Below, piece after piece: positions 56,005 to 64,000 of a DNA stretch of 64,000 nt. How positions within the stretch are numbered: position 1 is the first letter of the stretch; the number at the start of each line of letters is the position of its first letter. Under the pieces are notes generated by a model that searched no databases, was not told where the DNA came from, and saw only the letters and a list, made by a program, of their open reading frames with translations. The DNA lies in contig JAQBOG010000024.1 in NCBI GenBank assembly GCA_028288165.1, forward strand, positions 62,001-126,000, written 5' to 3'. Position numbers and translations under genes: made by a program. The DNA is from Sphingobacteriales bacterium (GTDB lineage: Bacteria; Bacteroidota; Bacteroidia; Sphingobacteriales; Sphingobacteriaceae).

Positions 56005-56562
56005 ATGTCAAGAATAGGAAAAGCCCCAATTAGTATTCCAGCAGGAGTAAGTGTTATGGTTTCTGATGCAAACTTAGTAACAGTGAAAGGTCCAAAGGGA
56101 CAGCTAACTCAACAAGTAGATTCAGATATCGAAATAGTTGAAGAAGAAGGAAACATTATAGTAAAACGTCCATCTGAACAAAAACGTCATAAAGCATTAC
56201 ATGGTTTATACCGTTCATTGCTTAATAACATGGTTACAGGTGTTACTGAAGGATATAAATTAACCCAAGAATTAGTAGGTGTAGGTTATCGTGCCACTAA
56301 TCAAGGAAATACGCTTGATCTTGTATTAGGTTATTCTCACCATTATGTGTTTGAATTGCCAAAGGAGATTTCTGTAGCAACTACAGCAGATAAAGGTAAA
56401 AATCCAACAATTATCTTAGAAAGTATTGATAAACAACTTTTAGGTCAGGTTGCAGCGAAGATTCGTTCTTTACGTACTCCGGAGCCGTATAAAGGTAAAG
56501 GTATCAAGTTTGTTGGAGAAGTTTTAAGAAGAAAAGCTGGTAAATCAGCGTCTAAAAAATAA
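56005..56562 (+). CDS. rplF: 50S ribosomal protein L6
   Basis: This 185-residue protein is L6, near the factor-binding site. It starts [17 protein letters not shown] and has [18 protein letters not shown] and [22 protein letters not shown] lies 15-20 bases before the start, a clear Shine-Dalgarno. Confidence 0.98.
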   Translation: MSRIGKAPISIPAGVSVMVSDANLVTVKGPKGQLTQQVDSDIEIVEEEGNIIVKRPSEQKRHKALHGLYRSLLNNMVTGVTEGYKLTQELVGVGYRATNQGNTLDLVLGYSHHYVFELPKEISVATTADKGKNPTIILESIDKQLLGQVAAKIRSLRTPEPYKGKGIKFVGEVLRRKAGKSASKK

Positions 56563-56566
56563 GGTC

Positions 56567-56920
56567 ATGGCAGGAATTAAATTGTCTCGCAGAGAGCGAA
56601 TAAAAAGAGGAATCAGAAAGCGATTAACTGGTTCTGCTGAACGTCCTAGATTATCTGTTTACAGAAGCAATAAAGGAATATATGCTCAGATTATTGATGA
56701 TAGTACCGGCTTAACTTTAGTTTCAGCATCTTCTTTATCTAAAGATTTTACTGCTACAGGAAATAAATCCGATCAGTCTAAAGCTGTTGGAGCTGCAGTT
56801 GCTCAAAAGGCGATCGCTGCAGGTATTGTTGATGTAGTTTTTGATAGAAACGGTTACTTATATCATGGCCGTGTTAAATCATTAGCTGAAGGTGCACGTG
56901 AAGCAGGTTTAAATTTTTAA
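56567..56920 (+). CDS. rplR: 50S ribosomal protein L18
   Basis: This 117-residue protein is L18, which binds 5S r[23 protein letters not shown] and the C-terminal [20 protein letters not shown] are conserved. Confidence 0.97.
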   Translation: MAGIKLSRRERIKRGIRKRLTGSAERPRLSVYRSNKGIYAQIIDDSTGLTLVSASSLSKDFTATGNKSDQSKAVGAAVAQKAIAAGIVDVVFDRNGYLYHGRVKSLAEGAREAGLNF

Positions 56921-56930
56921 TCAGTAAGAG

Positions 56931-57449
56931 ATGTCAACTATTAATATAAAAAGAGTTAAAACGAGCGAGATTGAGTTAAAAGATCGCTTAGTTAGCATCC
57001 AACGTGTTGCTAAAGTAACTAAAGGTGGACGTACATTCAGTTTTTCAGCAATTGTTGTTGTTGGAGATGAAAATGGAGTTGTTGGCTTTGGTTTAGGTAA
57101 AGCTAAAGAAGTAACAGAAGCTATTGCAAAAGGAGTAGACGATGCTAAGAAGAACCTTGTTAAGGTTCCGATTATCAACGGTACTGTTCCTCACGAACAA
57201 TATGGTAAATATTCAGGTGGTTTTGTATTTATAAAACCAGCTGCTAATGGTACCGGTGTTATTGCTGGTGGTGCGATGCGTGCTGTATTAGAAAGTGCTG
57301 GTGTACATAATGTATTAGCTAAATCTAAAGGTTCATCAAATCCGCATAACGTGGTTAAAGCTACGGTTTTAGCGCTTTCGCAATTGCGTGACGCTTACAC
57401 TGTTGCTCAACATCGTGGAGTTGATTTAAAAAAGGTTTTTAACGGATAA
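56931..57449 (+). CDS. rpsE: 30S ribosomal protein S5
   Basis: This 172-residue protein is S5. It has [38 protein letters not shown] and [18 protein letters not shown]. It contributes to decoding fidelity and the mRNA entry site. Confidence 0.98.
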   Translation: MSTINIKRVKTSEIELKDRLVSIQRVAKVTKGGRTFSFSAIVVVGDENGVVGFGLGKAKEVTEAIAKGVDDAKKNLVKVPIINGTVPHEQYGKYSGGFVFIKPAANGTGVIAGGAMRAVLESAGVHNVLAKSKGSSNPHNVVKATVLALSQLRDAYTVAQHRGVDLKKVFNG

Positions 57450-57454
57450 GCAAG

Positions 57455-57634
57455 ATGGCTAAGATTAAAATAACACAAATCAAGAGCGTAATCGATAGAA
57501 GCGAACGCCAAAAAAGAACTATACAGGCTTTAGGTTTAAGAAAAATTAACCATTCTGTAGAGGTTGAAGCCAATCCTGCTATTATAGGAATGGTAAGAAA
57601 AGTTAATCATTTAGTAGCAGTAAAAAGTATTTAA
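57455..57634 (+). CDS. rpmD: 50S ribosomal protein L30
   Basis: This 59-residue protein is L30, fitting the family exactly: [36 protein letters not shown] and [12 protein letters not shown]. It starts 5 bases after rpsE and ends 2 bases before rplO, the usual place in the spc operon. Confidence 0.97.
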   Translation: MAKIKITQIKSVIDRSERQKRTIQALGLRKINHSVEVEANPAIIGMVRKVNHLVAVKSI

Positions 57635-57636
57635 TC

Positions 57637-58083
57637 ATGAACTTAAGTAACTTGAAACCTGCAGAAGGTTCAACAAAAAATAGAAAAAGGATCGGTCGTG
57701 GTACCGGATCCGGTCGTGGGGGAACTTCAACACGTGGTCATAAAGGAGCAGGTTCACGCTCTGGATATAAAAGTAAAGTAGGTTTTGAAGGTGGTCAAAT
57801 GCCTTTGCAACGTCGTGTGCCTAAAGTAGGTTTTACTCCCATAAATAAAGTTGAATACGTTGGTATCAACTTAGATGCATTACAATCTTTAGCTGAGAAA
57901 TTTAATCTTACCTCTATTGATTTTGATACGTTGAGAGAACACGGATTAGCATCTAAAAAGGATCTTGTTAAGATACTTGCTCGTGGTGAAGTTAAATTGA
58001 AGATAGAAGTTAAAGCTCATGCGTTTTCAGCTGCTGCACAAAAGGCTATTGAAACGCTTGGAGGTACAATAGTTAAATTGTAA
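57637..58083 (+). CDS. rplO: 50S ribosomal protein L15
   Basis: This 148-residue protein is L15. It starts [20 protein letters not shown] and has the glycine-rich [18 protein letters not shown] and [19 protein letters not shown]. It is a late assembly protein of the large subunit. Confidence 0.98.
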   Translation: MNLSNLKPAEGSTKNRKRIGRGTGSGRGGTSTRGHKGAGSRSGYKSKVGFEGGQMPLQRRVPKVGFTPINKVEYVGINLDALQSLAEKFNLTSIDFDTLREHGLASKKDLVKILARGEVKLKIEVKAHAFSAAAQKAIETLGGTIVKL

Positions 58084-58086
58084 TAA

Positions 58087-59415
58087 ATGAAGAAGCTGTT
58101 CACAACCTTATCTAATATCTGGAAAATTGAAGATTTGAGAGCCAGAATTTTATTCACTCTCATGTGTCTTCTTGTTTACAGAATAGGTTCATTTGTTGTT
58201 CTGCCAGGAGTTAACGCAGAAACATTGAACAGTCAAACAAATAAAGAAGGATTGCTCGGTTTACTTAACATGTTTGCCGGTGGTTCTTTTTCCCGTGCTT
58301 CGATATTTGCACTGGGGGTTATGCCTTACATTTCTGCATCTATTGTGGTGCAACTTCTAAGCATTGCTGTACCATCTTTTCAAAAAATGCAAAAGGAAGG
58401 TGAAAGTGGACGTAAAAAAATTAATCAGATAACGCGTTACCTAACTATAATTATTACGGTTCTGCAGTCTGTTGCTTATATACGTTCTCAAATTAGCCCT
58501 GATGCTAGAATTTTACCTGAACCTTTATTTACGATAACGTCGATGTTCGTTTTAACAGCAGGTACTCTGTTTGTTATGTGGCTTGGCGAGAAAATTACCG
58601 ATAAAGGGATTGGAAATGGTATCTCATTGATCATTATGGTCGGTATAATTGCTCAACTTCCGAGTGGTATTATTCAGGAGTTTGATTCACGTATGGGTGG
58701 TCAAGGCGGACTTATTCCTTTCATTTTAGAAATTGCGGTATTATTCCTTGTGGTTATGTTCACAATTCTTATTGTACAGGGAGTTCGTAAGATACCTGTT
58801 CAGTATGCAAAGAAGATCGTTGGAAGTAAACAATATGGTGGAGTTCGTCAGTATATACCTTTAAAGGTTAATGCAGCTGGTGTAATGCCAATCATTTTTG
58901 CTCAGGCAATCATGTTTATTCCTGCTACTATCGGTTCGTTTTTCCCTGGTGCTCAATCTCCTTTTTTAACATCATTTAGTGACTATACTTCATTAACGTA
59001 TAATATTTCGTTTGCATTAATGATTATTGTATTCACATTCTTCTATACTGCTATAACCGTTAATCCGGTTCAAATGGCAGATGATATGAAAAAGAATGGA
59101 GGGTTTGTTCCTGGTGTAAAACCTGGTAAAACTACCGGAGATTATGTAGATGCAGTAATATCTAAAATTACATTGCCTGGTGCTATTGCCTTAGCAATTA
59201 TCGCGATCTTACCGTCTCTTGCAATAATCTTAGGAGTTAATAGTCAGTTTGCTCACTTCTTTGGCGGTACTTCCTTATTAATTCTTGTTGGGGTTGTGCT
59301 TGATACTTTACAGCAAATTGAAAGTCATTTGTTAATGCGTCATTATGATGGATTGATGAAAACAGGTAGAATTAAGGGGCGCACTCCTTTGCCTGCTGGT
59401 GGATCGGTAATTTGA
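58087..59415 (+). CDS. secY: Preprotein translocase subunit SecY
   Basis: This 442-residue membrane protein has ten membrane segments and is the channel of the Sec translocon. IGSFVVLPGVNAETLN, GVMPYISASIVVQLLSIAVP, RQYIPLKVNAAGVMPIIFA and the cytoplasmic loop FVPGVKPGKTTGDYVD are conserved. It is in its usual position between rplO and map. Confidence 0.98.
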   Translation: MKKLFTTLSNIWKIEDLRARILFTLMCLLVYRIGSFVVLPGVNAETLNSQTNKEGLLGLLNMFAGGSFSRASIFALGVMPYISASIVVQLLSIAVPSFQKMQKEGESGRKKINQITRYLTIIITVLQSVAYIRSQISPDARILPEPLFTITSMFVLTAGTLFVMWLGEKITDKGIGNGISLIIMVGIIAQLPSGIIQEFDSRMGGQGGLIPFILEIAVLFLVVMFTILIVQGVRKIPVQYAKKIVGSKQYGGVRQYIPLKVNAAGVMPIIFAQAIMFIPATIGSFFPGAQSPFLTSFSDYTSLTYNISFALMIIVFTFFYTAITVNPVQMADDMKKNGGFVPGVKPGKTTGDYVDAVISKITLPGAIALAIIAILPSLAIILGVNSQFAHFFGGTSLLILVGVVLDTLQQIESHLLMRHYDGLMKTGRIKGRTPLPAGGSVI

Positions 59416-59419
59416 TATA

Positions 59420-60205
59420 ATGTCTAAAGTTTATTACAAAACGCCTGATGAGATAGAGCTGATAAGAAAAAGCTCTCTACTTGTGTCAAAGACTTTAGCT
59501 GAGGTGGCTAAAATTATTGGACCTGGTGTTAAAACAATTGAGTTAGACAAAGTAGCAGAATCATTTATAAGAGACCATGGTGGTATTCCAGCATTCTTAA
59601 ATTATAATGGTTTTCCAAACTCTCTGTGTATTTCCTTAAATGATCAAGTGGTACATGGGTTTCCAGGTGACTATGAATTGAGAGAAGGCGATATAGTTTC
59701 AGTTGATTGTGGAGCTATTTTAAATAATTACTTTGGAGATTCTGCTTATACTTTTTCAATCGGAAAAATAGATCAGAAATCTAAAGAACTACTTAGAATA
59801 ACTAAGGAATGTCTTGAATTAGGCATTCAAAAGGCGGTGGCTGGCTTAAGAGTGGGAGATATTGGCTTTGCAGTACAAGATCATGCTGAGAAAAACGGTC
59901 TAGGTGTAGTGAGAGAACTCGTTGGCCATGGAGTTGGTGTAAAGCTTCATGAGAAACCTGAAGTTCCTAATTACGGTAAACGTGGTTCTGGGATGAAATT
60001 GGAAGAGGGACTTGTAATAGCCATCGAACCGATGATCAACGCTGGCAGGGCTTCTGTCAAATTTTGGAAAGATGGATGGACTGTCAGTACAACTGACAAA
60101 AGTATGTCGGCCCATTTTGAACATACAGTAGCCATAAAAAAAGAAAAAGCGGATGTTTTATCCACCTTTGATTTTATTGAAGAAGTTTTAAAACAAAAAC
60201 AATAA
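59420..60205 (+). CDS. map: Methionine aminopeptidase type I
   Basis: This 261-residue enzyme removes the N-terminal methionine from new proteins. The five metal ligands are D96 (VSVDCG), D107 (YFGDSAY), H170 (VGHGVG), E203 (AIEPM) and E234 (HFEHTVA), all present. It lies between secY and infA, as often in this operon. Confidence 0.97.
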   Translation: MSKVYYKTPDEIELIRKSSLLVSKTLAEVAKIIGPGVKTIELDKVAESFIRDHGGIPAFLNYNGFPNSLCISLNDQVVHGFPGDYELREGDIVSVDCGAILNNYFGDSAYTFSIGKIDQKSKELLRITKECLELGIQKAVAGLRVGDIGFAVQDHAEKNGLGVVRELVGHGVGVKLHEKPEVPNYGKRGSGMKLEEGLVIAIEPMINAGRASVKFWKDGWTVSTTDKSMSAHFEHTVAIKKEKADVLSTFDFIEEVLKQKQ

Positions 60206-60233
60206 TAATTAAATATTTTTATTTAATTTTGCA

Positions 60234-60241
60234 ACCCCGTT
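60234..60241 (+). promoter_or_regulatory. Possible internal promoter before infA
   Basis: TAATTTTG matches the -7 consensus TAnnTTTG perfectly, 36 bases before infA. The -33 region at the proper distance has no clear TTG, so strength is doubtful. Confidence 0.4.
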
Positions 60242-60276
60242 AAGGTGAGCTAATTGATAAAAATCTACAGAAATAT

Positions 60277-60495
60277 ATGGCTAAACAAGCCTCGATTGAA
60301 CAAGACGGAATAATAAGGGAAGCATTGTCAAATGCTATGTTCCGTGTTGAGTTAGAAAACGGACATGAGATTATCGCTCATATCTCTGGTAAGATGAGGA
60401 TGCACTACATCAAAATTTTGCCTGGGGATAAAGTGAAACTCGAAATGTCTCCCTATGATTTAAGTAAAGGCAGAATAACTTATAGATACAAATAA
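60277..60495 (+). CDS. infA: Translation initiation factor IF-1
   Basis: This 72-residue OB-fold protein is IF-1, which blocks the A site during initiation. [38 protein letters not shown] and [15 protein letters not shown] are conserved. rpmJ starts 1 base after it. Confidence 0.98.
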   Translation: MAKQASIEQDGIIREALSNAMFRVELENGHEIIAHISGKMRMHYIKILPGDKVKLEMSPYDLSKGRITYRYK

Positions 60496-60496
60496 G

Positions 60497-60613
60497 ATGA
60501 AAGTTAGAGCATCCATCAAAAAGCGTAGCGCTGATTGCAAGATCATTCGTCGTAAAGGGAAACTTTACGTAATTAACAAAAAAAACCCTAAGTACAAACA
60601 ACGTCAGGGATAA
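60497..60613 (+). CDS. rpmJ: 50S ribosomal protein L36, zinc-free form
   Basis: This 38-residue protein is L36, reading [20 protein letters not shown], then [18 protein letters not shown]. Of the zinc ligands C11, C14, C27 and H33 of the E. coli form only C14 remains (Ser11, Asn27, Tyr33), so it is the zinc-free type. It begins 1 base after infA. Confidence 0.96.
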   Translation: MKVRASIKKRSADCKIIRRKGKLYVINKKNPKYKQRQG

Positions 60614-60617
60614 TTAT

Positions 60618-60699
60618 TTGAAAGTTTGAAAAATTGGAAGATTGAAGAATGTCAATCATTCAACAACTCAATCTATTCAATCAATCATTAAAAGTAAAT
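60618..60699. repeat. Word-repeat spacer before rpsM
   Basis: ATTTGAAAGTTTGAAAAATT, GGAAGATTGAAGAATG and the complementary CAATCATTCAACAACTCAAT and CTATTCAATCAATCA show repeated words that can pair across the spacer. It has no T run. Confidence 0.55.
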
Positions 60700-61077
60700 A
60701 TGGCAAGGATAGCAGGTATTGATTTACCAAGAAACAAAAGAGGCGAAATCGGACTTACTTACATTTACGGTATCGGCAAGACAACTGCTCAACGCATTTT
60801 GAACACTGCAGGTATTGGTTACGATGTTAAAGTACAAGACTGGAGCGATGATCAATTAGCATCAATTCGTGGTCTTATCAATGATGAGATTAAGGTAGAA
60901 GGAGCATTGCGTTCCGAAGTGCAATTAAACATTAAACGTTTAATGGACATCGGTTGCTACCGTGGTTTACGTCATCGTAAAGGATTACCTGTTAGAGGTC
61001 AACGTACCAAAAACAACTCACGTACCCGTAAAGGAAAACGTAAAACTGTTGCCAACAAGAAAAAGGCTACTAAATAA
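60700..61077 (+). CDS. rpsM: 30S ribosomal protein S13
   Basis: From the ATG at 60700 this is a 125-residue S13. It has [34 protein letters not shown] and the [20 protein letters not shown] block that reaches the intersubunit bridge, with a basic tail. The frame continues to 60649 only through repeated-word spacer sequence. Confidence 0.97.
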   Translation: MARIAGIDLPRNKRGEIGLTYIYGIGKTTAQRILNTAGIGYDVKVQDWSDDQLASIRGLINDEIKVEGALRSEVQLNIKRLMDIGCYRGLRHRKGLPVRGQRTKNNSRTRKGKRKTVANKKKATK

Positions 61078-61080
61078 AAT

Positions 61081-61150
61081 ATAGCAGTTAAAGAGTTATT
61101 GTGTGATTTAAAGTAAAACATAAATAACCCAATAACTAATAACTAATAAA
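61081..61150. repeat. Word-repeat spacer between rpsM and rpsK
   Basis: AGTTAAAGAGTTATTGTGTG at the left and CAATAACTAATAACTAATAA at the right can pair imperfectly. The words ATAACTA and GTTATT recur. There is no gene and no T run. Confidence 0.55.
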
Positions 61151-61154
61151 GATA

Positions 61155-61544
61155 ATGGCTAAAACTAAAAAAGTAACAAAAAAACGTATAGTTATTGTTG
61201 AACCAATAGGTGAAGCACACGTTAACGCAACATTTAATAACATTATTATTACCTTAACTAATACCCAAGGTCAAACAATATCTTGGTCATCTGCAGGTAA
61301 GATGGGTTTTAAAGGTTCTAAAAAGAACACTCCATATGCTGCCGGTCAAGCAGCGTCTGATTGCGCTAAGGTTGCACATGATTTAGGTTTGCGTAAAGTG
61401 CAGGTGTTCGTAAAAGGCCCTGGATCTGGTCGTGAGTCTGCAATCCGCACATTGCAAACTTCAGGTATTGAAGTTACAACAATACAAGACATTACTCCGC
61501 TTCCTCACAATGGATGTCGCCCTCCAAAAAGGAGAAGAGTTTAA
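61155..61544 (+). CDS. rpsK: 30S ribosomal protein S11
   Basis: This 129-residue protein is S11. [39 protein letters not shown] and [16 protein letters not shown] are conserved. It is part of the small-subunit platform. Confidence 0.98.
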   Translation: MAKTKKVTKKRIVIVEPIGEAHVNATFNNIIITLTNTQGQTISWSSAGKMGFKGSKKNTPYAAGQAASDCAKVAHDLGLRKVQVFVKGPGSGRESAIRTLQTSGIEVTTIQDITPLPHNGCRPPKRRRV

Positions 61545-61573
61545 TTATTTATTCATTTTTAAAGCTAAGATTC

Positions 61574-61590
61574 GGCAGCTGTGGGCTGCT
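61574..61590 (+). promoter_or_regulatory. Hairpin before rpsD
   Basis: GCAGC (61575-61579) pairs with GCTGC (61585-61589) around TGTGG, about 25 bases before the rpsD start. S4 is a known autoregulator, so this could be a leader element, but the stem is short. Confidence 0.4.
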
Positions 61591-61613
61591 TGATACTTTA
61601 AAAAACACTACAA

Positions 61614-62222
61614 ATGGCAAGATATACAGGCCCCAAATCAAAGATTGCTCGTAGGTTCAGAGAACCTATTTTCGGTGCTGATAAAGCATTAGAAAGAAAA
61701 AATTATCCTCCAGGAATGCATGGTACCTCTAGAAAAAGAGGTAAGCAATCTGAATATGCTGTTCAGTTAATGGAAAAGCAAAAGGTTAAATATACTTATG
61801 GCGTTTTAGAACGTTATTTTGAAAATTTATTCCACAAAGCTTCTTCTAAAGAAGGCATTACAGGAGAGAATCTTTTAAAGTTATTAGAAGCTCGTTTAGA
61901 TAATACTGTTTATCGTTTAGGAATTGCTCCTACACGTTCAGCTGCACGTCAGTTAGTTGGCCATAAACACATTACAGTTAATGGTGAAGTGGTTAATATC
62001 GCTTCTTATTCATTACGTAGTGGAGATGTTGTTGCCGTTCGTGAGCGCTCTCAATCTTTAGAGGCTATCACTAATTCTGTATCTGTAAGAACAATTAATA
62101 AATATAGTTGGTTAGAGTGGGATGCTAATAATTTAACTGGCAAATTCCTTAGCTACCCAAGTAGAGAAGATATTCCTGAAAACATCAAGGAGAATTTAAT
62201 CGTCGAATTGTATTCTAAATAA
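61614..62222 (+). CDS. rpsD: 30S ribosomal protein S4, zinc-free form
   Basis: This 202-residue protein is S4, a primary 16S binder. [40 protein letters not shown] and [20 protein letters not shown] are conserved. It has no cysteine at all, so the N-terminal zinc finger of the other type is absent. Confidence 0.98.
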   Translation: MARYTGPKSKIARRFREPIFGADKALERKNYPPGMHGTSRKRGKQSEYAVQLMEKQKVKYTYGVLERYFENLFHKASSKEGITGENLLKLLEARLDNTVYRLGIAPTRSAARQLVGHKHITVNGEVVNIASYSLRSGDVVAVRERSQSLEAITNSVSVRTINKYSWLEWDANNLTGKFLSYPSREDIPENIKENLIVELYSK

Positions 62223-62251
62223 TAGTATTTAGCTTTTAAGAAGCAATATCT

Positions 62252-62283
62252 ATTACATTTAACATAAACAATTACATTTAACA
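62252..62283. repeat. Direct repeat before rpoA
   Basis: ATTACATTTAACA occurs twice (62252-62264 and 62271-62283) with a 19-base period, in the spacer before rpoA. No function is evident. Confidence 0.6.
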
Positions 62284-62292
62284 ATATAGTAA

Positions 62293-63285
62293 ATGGCAAT
62301 TTTAGCATTTCAGAAACCTGATAAAGTTATCATGCAGAAATCTACGGATTTCGACGGAACATTTGAATTCAGACCGTTGGAGCCTGGTTTCGGTGTTACC
62401 ATTGGCAATGCTTTAAGACGTATCCTTTTATCTTCACTAGAAGGTTTCGCGATAACTTCTGTTCGTATTTCTGGCGTATCGCATGAATTTTCAACAATAA
62501 AAGGTGTTGTTGAAGACGTTACAGAGATCATCTTAAACTTAAAGCAAGTACGGTTTCAAAAAACCGGAGATTCTGGTGACAATGAAAAGATATTTGTGAT
62601 TATCAATGGCCAGAATGAATTTAAAGCTGGTGATATATCTAAGTTCTCTAACAATTTTACTGTATTAAATTCTGATCTTGTAGTATGTAACATGGAAACA
62701 TCTGTTACACTAGAAGTAGAACTTACAGTTAGTAAAGGAAGAGGATATGTGCCTGCTGAAGAAAATAAAAATGCTGATGCTTTAGTTGGTGTCGTTGCTA
62801 TCGATTCGATCTTTACTCCAATTAAAAATGTTAAATATAGCATTGAAAACTATCGTGTAGAACAAAAGACGGACTACGAAAAGTTAGTTTTAGATATAAC
62901 TACTGATGGTTCAATTCATCCGGAAGATGCTTTGAAAGAAGCAGCAAAAATCTTAATCCATCATTTTATGTTGTTTTCTGATGAAAACATCATGTTAGAA
63001 TCTCAGGCAAAAGAAGAAACTAAAGAAGTTGATGAGGAAATTTTACATATGCGTAAAATCCTTAAAATGGAATTAGTCGATCTTGACTTATCTGTTCGTG
63101 CTTTAAATTGCTTGAAGGCTGCAGATATTCGTTCTCTAGCTGATCTAGTATCATATGATGTTGCGGATATGTTGAAATTCAGAAACTTCGGTAAGAAATC
63201 ATTAACAGAAATTCAGGATTTAGTTAAATCAAAAGGTCTTTCTTTTGGAATGAACCTGTCTAAATATAAATTAGACGAAGAGTAA
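62293..63285 (+). CDS. rpoA: DNA-directed RNA polymerase subunit alpha
   Basis: This 330-residue protein is RNA polymerase alpha, which starts enzyme assembly and contacts activators. The N-terminal domain has [20 protein letters not shown] and [16 protein letters not shown]. The C-terminal DNA-binding domain (about 255-320) has [16 protein letters not shown] and [15 protein letters not shown]. It lies before rplQ, as in most bacteria. Confidence 0.98.
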   Translation: MAILAFQKPDKVIMQKSTDFDGTFEFRPLEPGFGVTIGNALRRILLSSLEGFAITSVRISGVSHEFSTIKGVVEDVTEIILNLKQVRFQKTGDSGDNEKIFVIINGQNEFKAGDISKFSNNFTVLNSDLVVCNMETSVTLEVELTVSKGRGYVPAEENKNADALVGVVAIDSIFTPIKNVKYSIENYRVEQKTDYEKLVLDITTDGSIHPEDALKEAAKILIHHFMLFSDENIMLESQAKEETKEVDEEILHMRKILKMELVDLDLSVRALNCLKAADIRSLADLVSYDVADMLKFRNFGKKSLTEIQDLVKSKGLSFGMNLSKYKLDEE

Positions 63286-63355
63286 TAGCGAATGCATAAT
63301 TCCCGATCCCTTTTATGGTCGATTGACGGTATGCACGTGCAAACAAATATAAAAA

Positions 63356-63868
63356 ATGAGACACGGTAAAAAAAACAATCATCTTAGTCGTACTGACAGT
63401 CATCGTAGAGCGATGTTGGCAAATATGGCTTCTTCGCTTATACTACACAAGCGCATTACTACAACTTTAGCGAAAGCAAAAGCATTGCGTATTTATGTTG
63501 AGCCTCTAATTACAAAATCAAAAAATGACACAACACATTCTCGTCGTACTGTGTTTAGTTATTTAAAAGATAAGGATTCTGTTTCTATCTTATTCCGTGA
63601 TGTTGCTGCAAAAGTTGCGACTCGTCCTGGTGGATATACTCGTATTTTAAAACTAGGTAATCGTTTAGGTGATAATGCTTCAATGGCAGTTATCGAGTTG
63701 GTAGATTACAATGAGATTTACAAATCTGGTGATATTGTTGCCGTAGAAAAGAAAACTACTCGTCGCCGTGGATCTAAAAGCAAAAAGGCTGATGATGCTA
63801 CAACAGTTGACGCTGTAGCAGAAGAAGTTAAAGCAAGTGATGTACCTACTGAGGATACAGAAAAATAA
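63356..63868 (+). CDS. rplQ: 50S ribosomal protein L17 with acidic tail
   Basis: This 170-residue protein is L17. [40 protein letters not shown] and [20 protein letters not shown] are conserved. About 45 residues follow the usual end (E. coli L17 is 127), with a Lys-rich part ([17 protein letters not shown]) and an acidic end ([15 protein letters not shown]). It ends the operon. Confidence 0.97.
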   Translation: MRHGKKNNHLSRTDSHRRAMLANMASSLILHKRITTTLAKAKALRIYVEPLITKSKNDTTHSRRTVFSYLKDKDSVSILFRDVAAKVATRPGGYTRILKLGNRLGDNASMAVIELVDYNEIYKSGDIVAVEKKTTRRRGSKSKKADDATTVDAVAEEVKASDVPTEDTEK

Positions 63869-63891
63869 AACATGAATTAAAATATTTTTGG

Positions 63892-63920
63892 AAGCCTCGC
63901 ATTTATGTGAGGCTTTTTTG
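63892..63920 (+). terminator. Terminator of the rplC-rplQ operon
   Basis: AGCCTC pairs with GAGGCT around GCATTTATGT, followed by TTTTTTG. It lies 24 bases after rplQ and closes the ribosomal block. Confidence 0.85.
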
Positions 63921-63957
63921 TTTTGGGTTAGCTGGAACGTTATTAAGCGTCAGTTTT

Positions 63958-63972
63958 ATGACATCGTGTCAT
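63958..63972. promoter_or_regulatory. 15-bp palindrome, possible operator
   Basis: ATGACATCGTGTCAT is a perfect inverted repeat (ATGACA-TCG-TGTCAT) near the end of the window, after the terminator and presumably before the next gene. Its form suits a dimeric repressor site. No gene is visible to link it to. Confidence 0.4.
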
Positions 63973-64000
63973 TTTGTGTTGGAAGTTTCGTGACGAATAA

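Noticed and set aside
60649-60699. N-terminal extension of S13
   Set aside because: The extra residues are translated from repeated-word spacer. The conserved S13 start is at 60700.
1-64000. CRISPR arrays, tRNA or rRNA genes, transposases, prophage genes
   Set aside because: Looked for along both strands. No regular repeat-spacer array, cloverleaf or recognisable mobile-element protein was seen.

Overview
The window is chromosomal DNA from a member of the Bacteroidota, most likely Sphingobacteriaceae (Pedobacter-like). This rests on the low G+C content, promoters of the Bacteroidota form (TTG about 19 nt before TAnnTTTG), family content (DUF4286, DUF4403, lipoprotein S9 peptidases, AAA+/VWA pairs), and ribosomal proteins of the zinc-free type. 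No rRNA, tRNA, CRISPR array, transposase or prophage gene was seen.

Bases 1-43,000 are an ordinary mixed chromosomal region. In order: the end of an OmpA-family gene; a TPR/DUF4286/rfbC operon; a three-gene unit of an S9-type lipoprotein, a sensor kinase and a response regulator; a MOSC protein; a UbiA-like membrane protein and a metallophosphoesterase; an AAA+/VWA pair; a sugar kinase; a JmjC-like protein; a fasciclin protein; an SDR; HemW; an oxidative-stress pair (OsmC, catalase); GNAT enzymes; a lone receiver; an esterase; an MFS transporter; a GH43 enzyme; an ammonium channel; a PAS sensor kinase; a cold-shock protein; a flavoprotein/acetyltransferase pair; a PIF1-type helicase; a DUF4403 lipoprotein; and a decayed HigB/HigA locus.

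Bases 43,000-64,000 hold the ribosomal protein superoperon: rpsL-rpsG-fusA-rpsJ, an interruption, then rplC through rplQ, with secY, map, infA, rpmJ and rpoA in the usual order. The interruption between rpsJ and rplC carries a prephenate dehydrogenase resembling the fungal TYR1 type and a small membrane protein. A terminator follows rpsJ and a near-consensus promoter precedes rplC, so the classical S10 operon is split. No tuf gene is present. rpmD and rpmJ are short but intact.

The main unexplained signals are: a family of roughly 75-120 bp imperfect palindromes dispersed in spacers (four clear copies, one related copy and one weak one); spacers built from short repeated words that fold into hairpins, some inside ribosomal operons; an S9 peptidase-like lipoprotein that has lost its catalytic histidine and sits 4 nt upstream of a two-component system; the fungal-type TyrA inside the ribosomal cluster; and strong hairpins between rpsG/fusA, before rpsJ, and between rpsN/rpsH.
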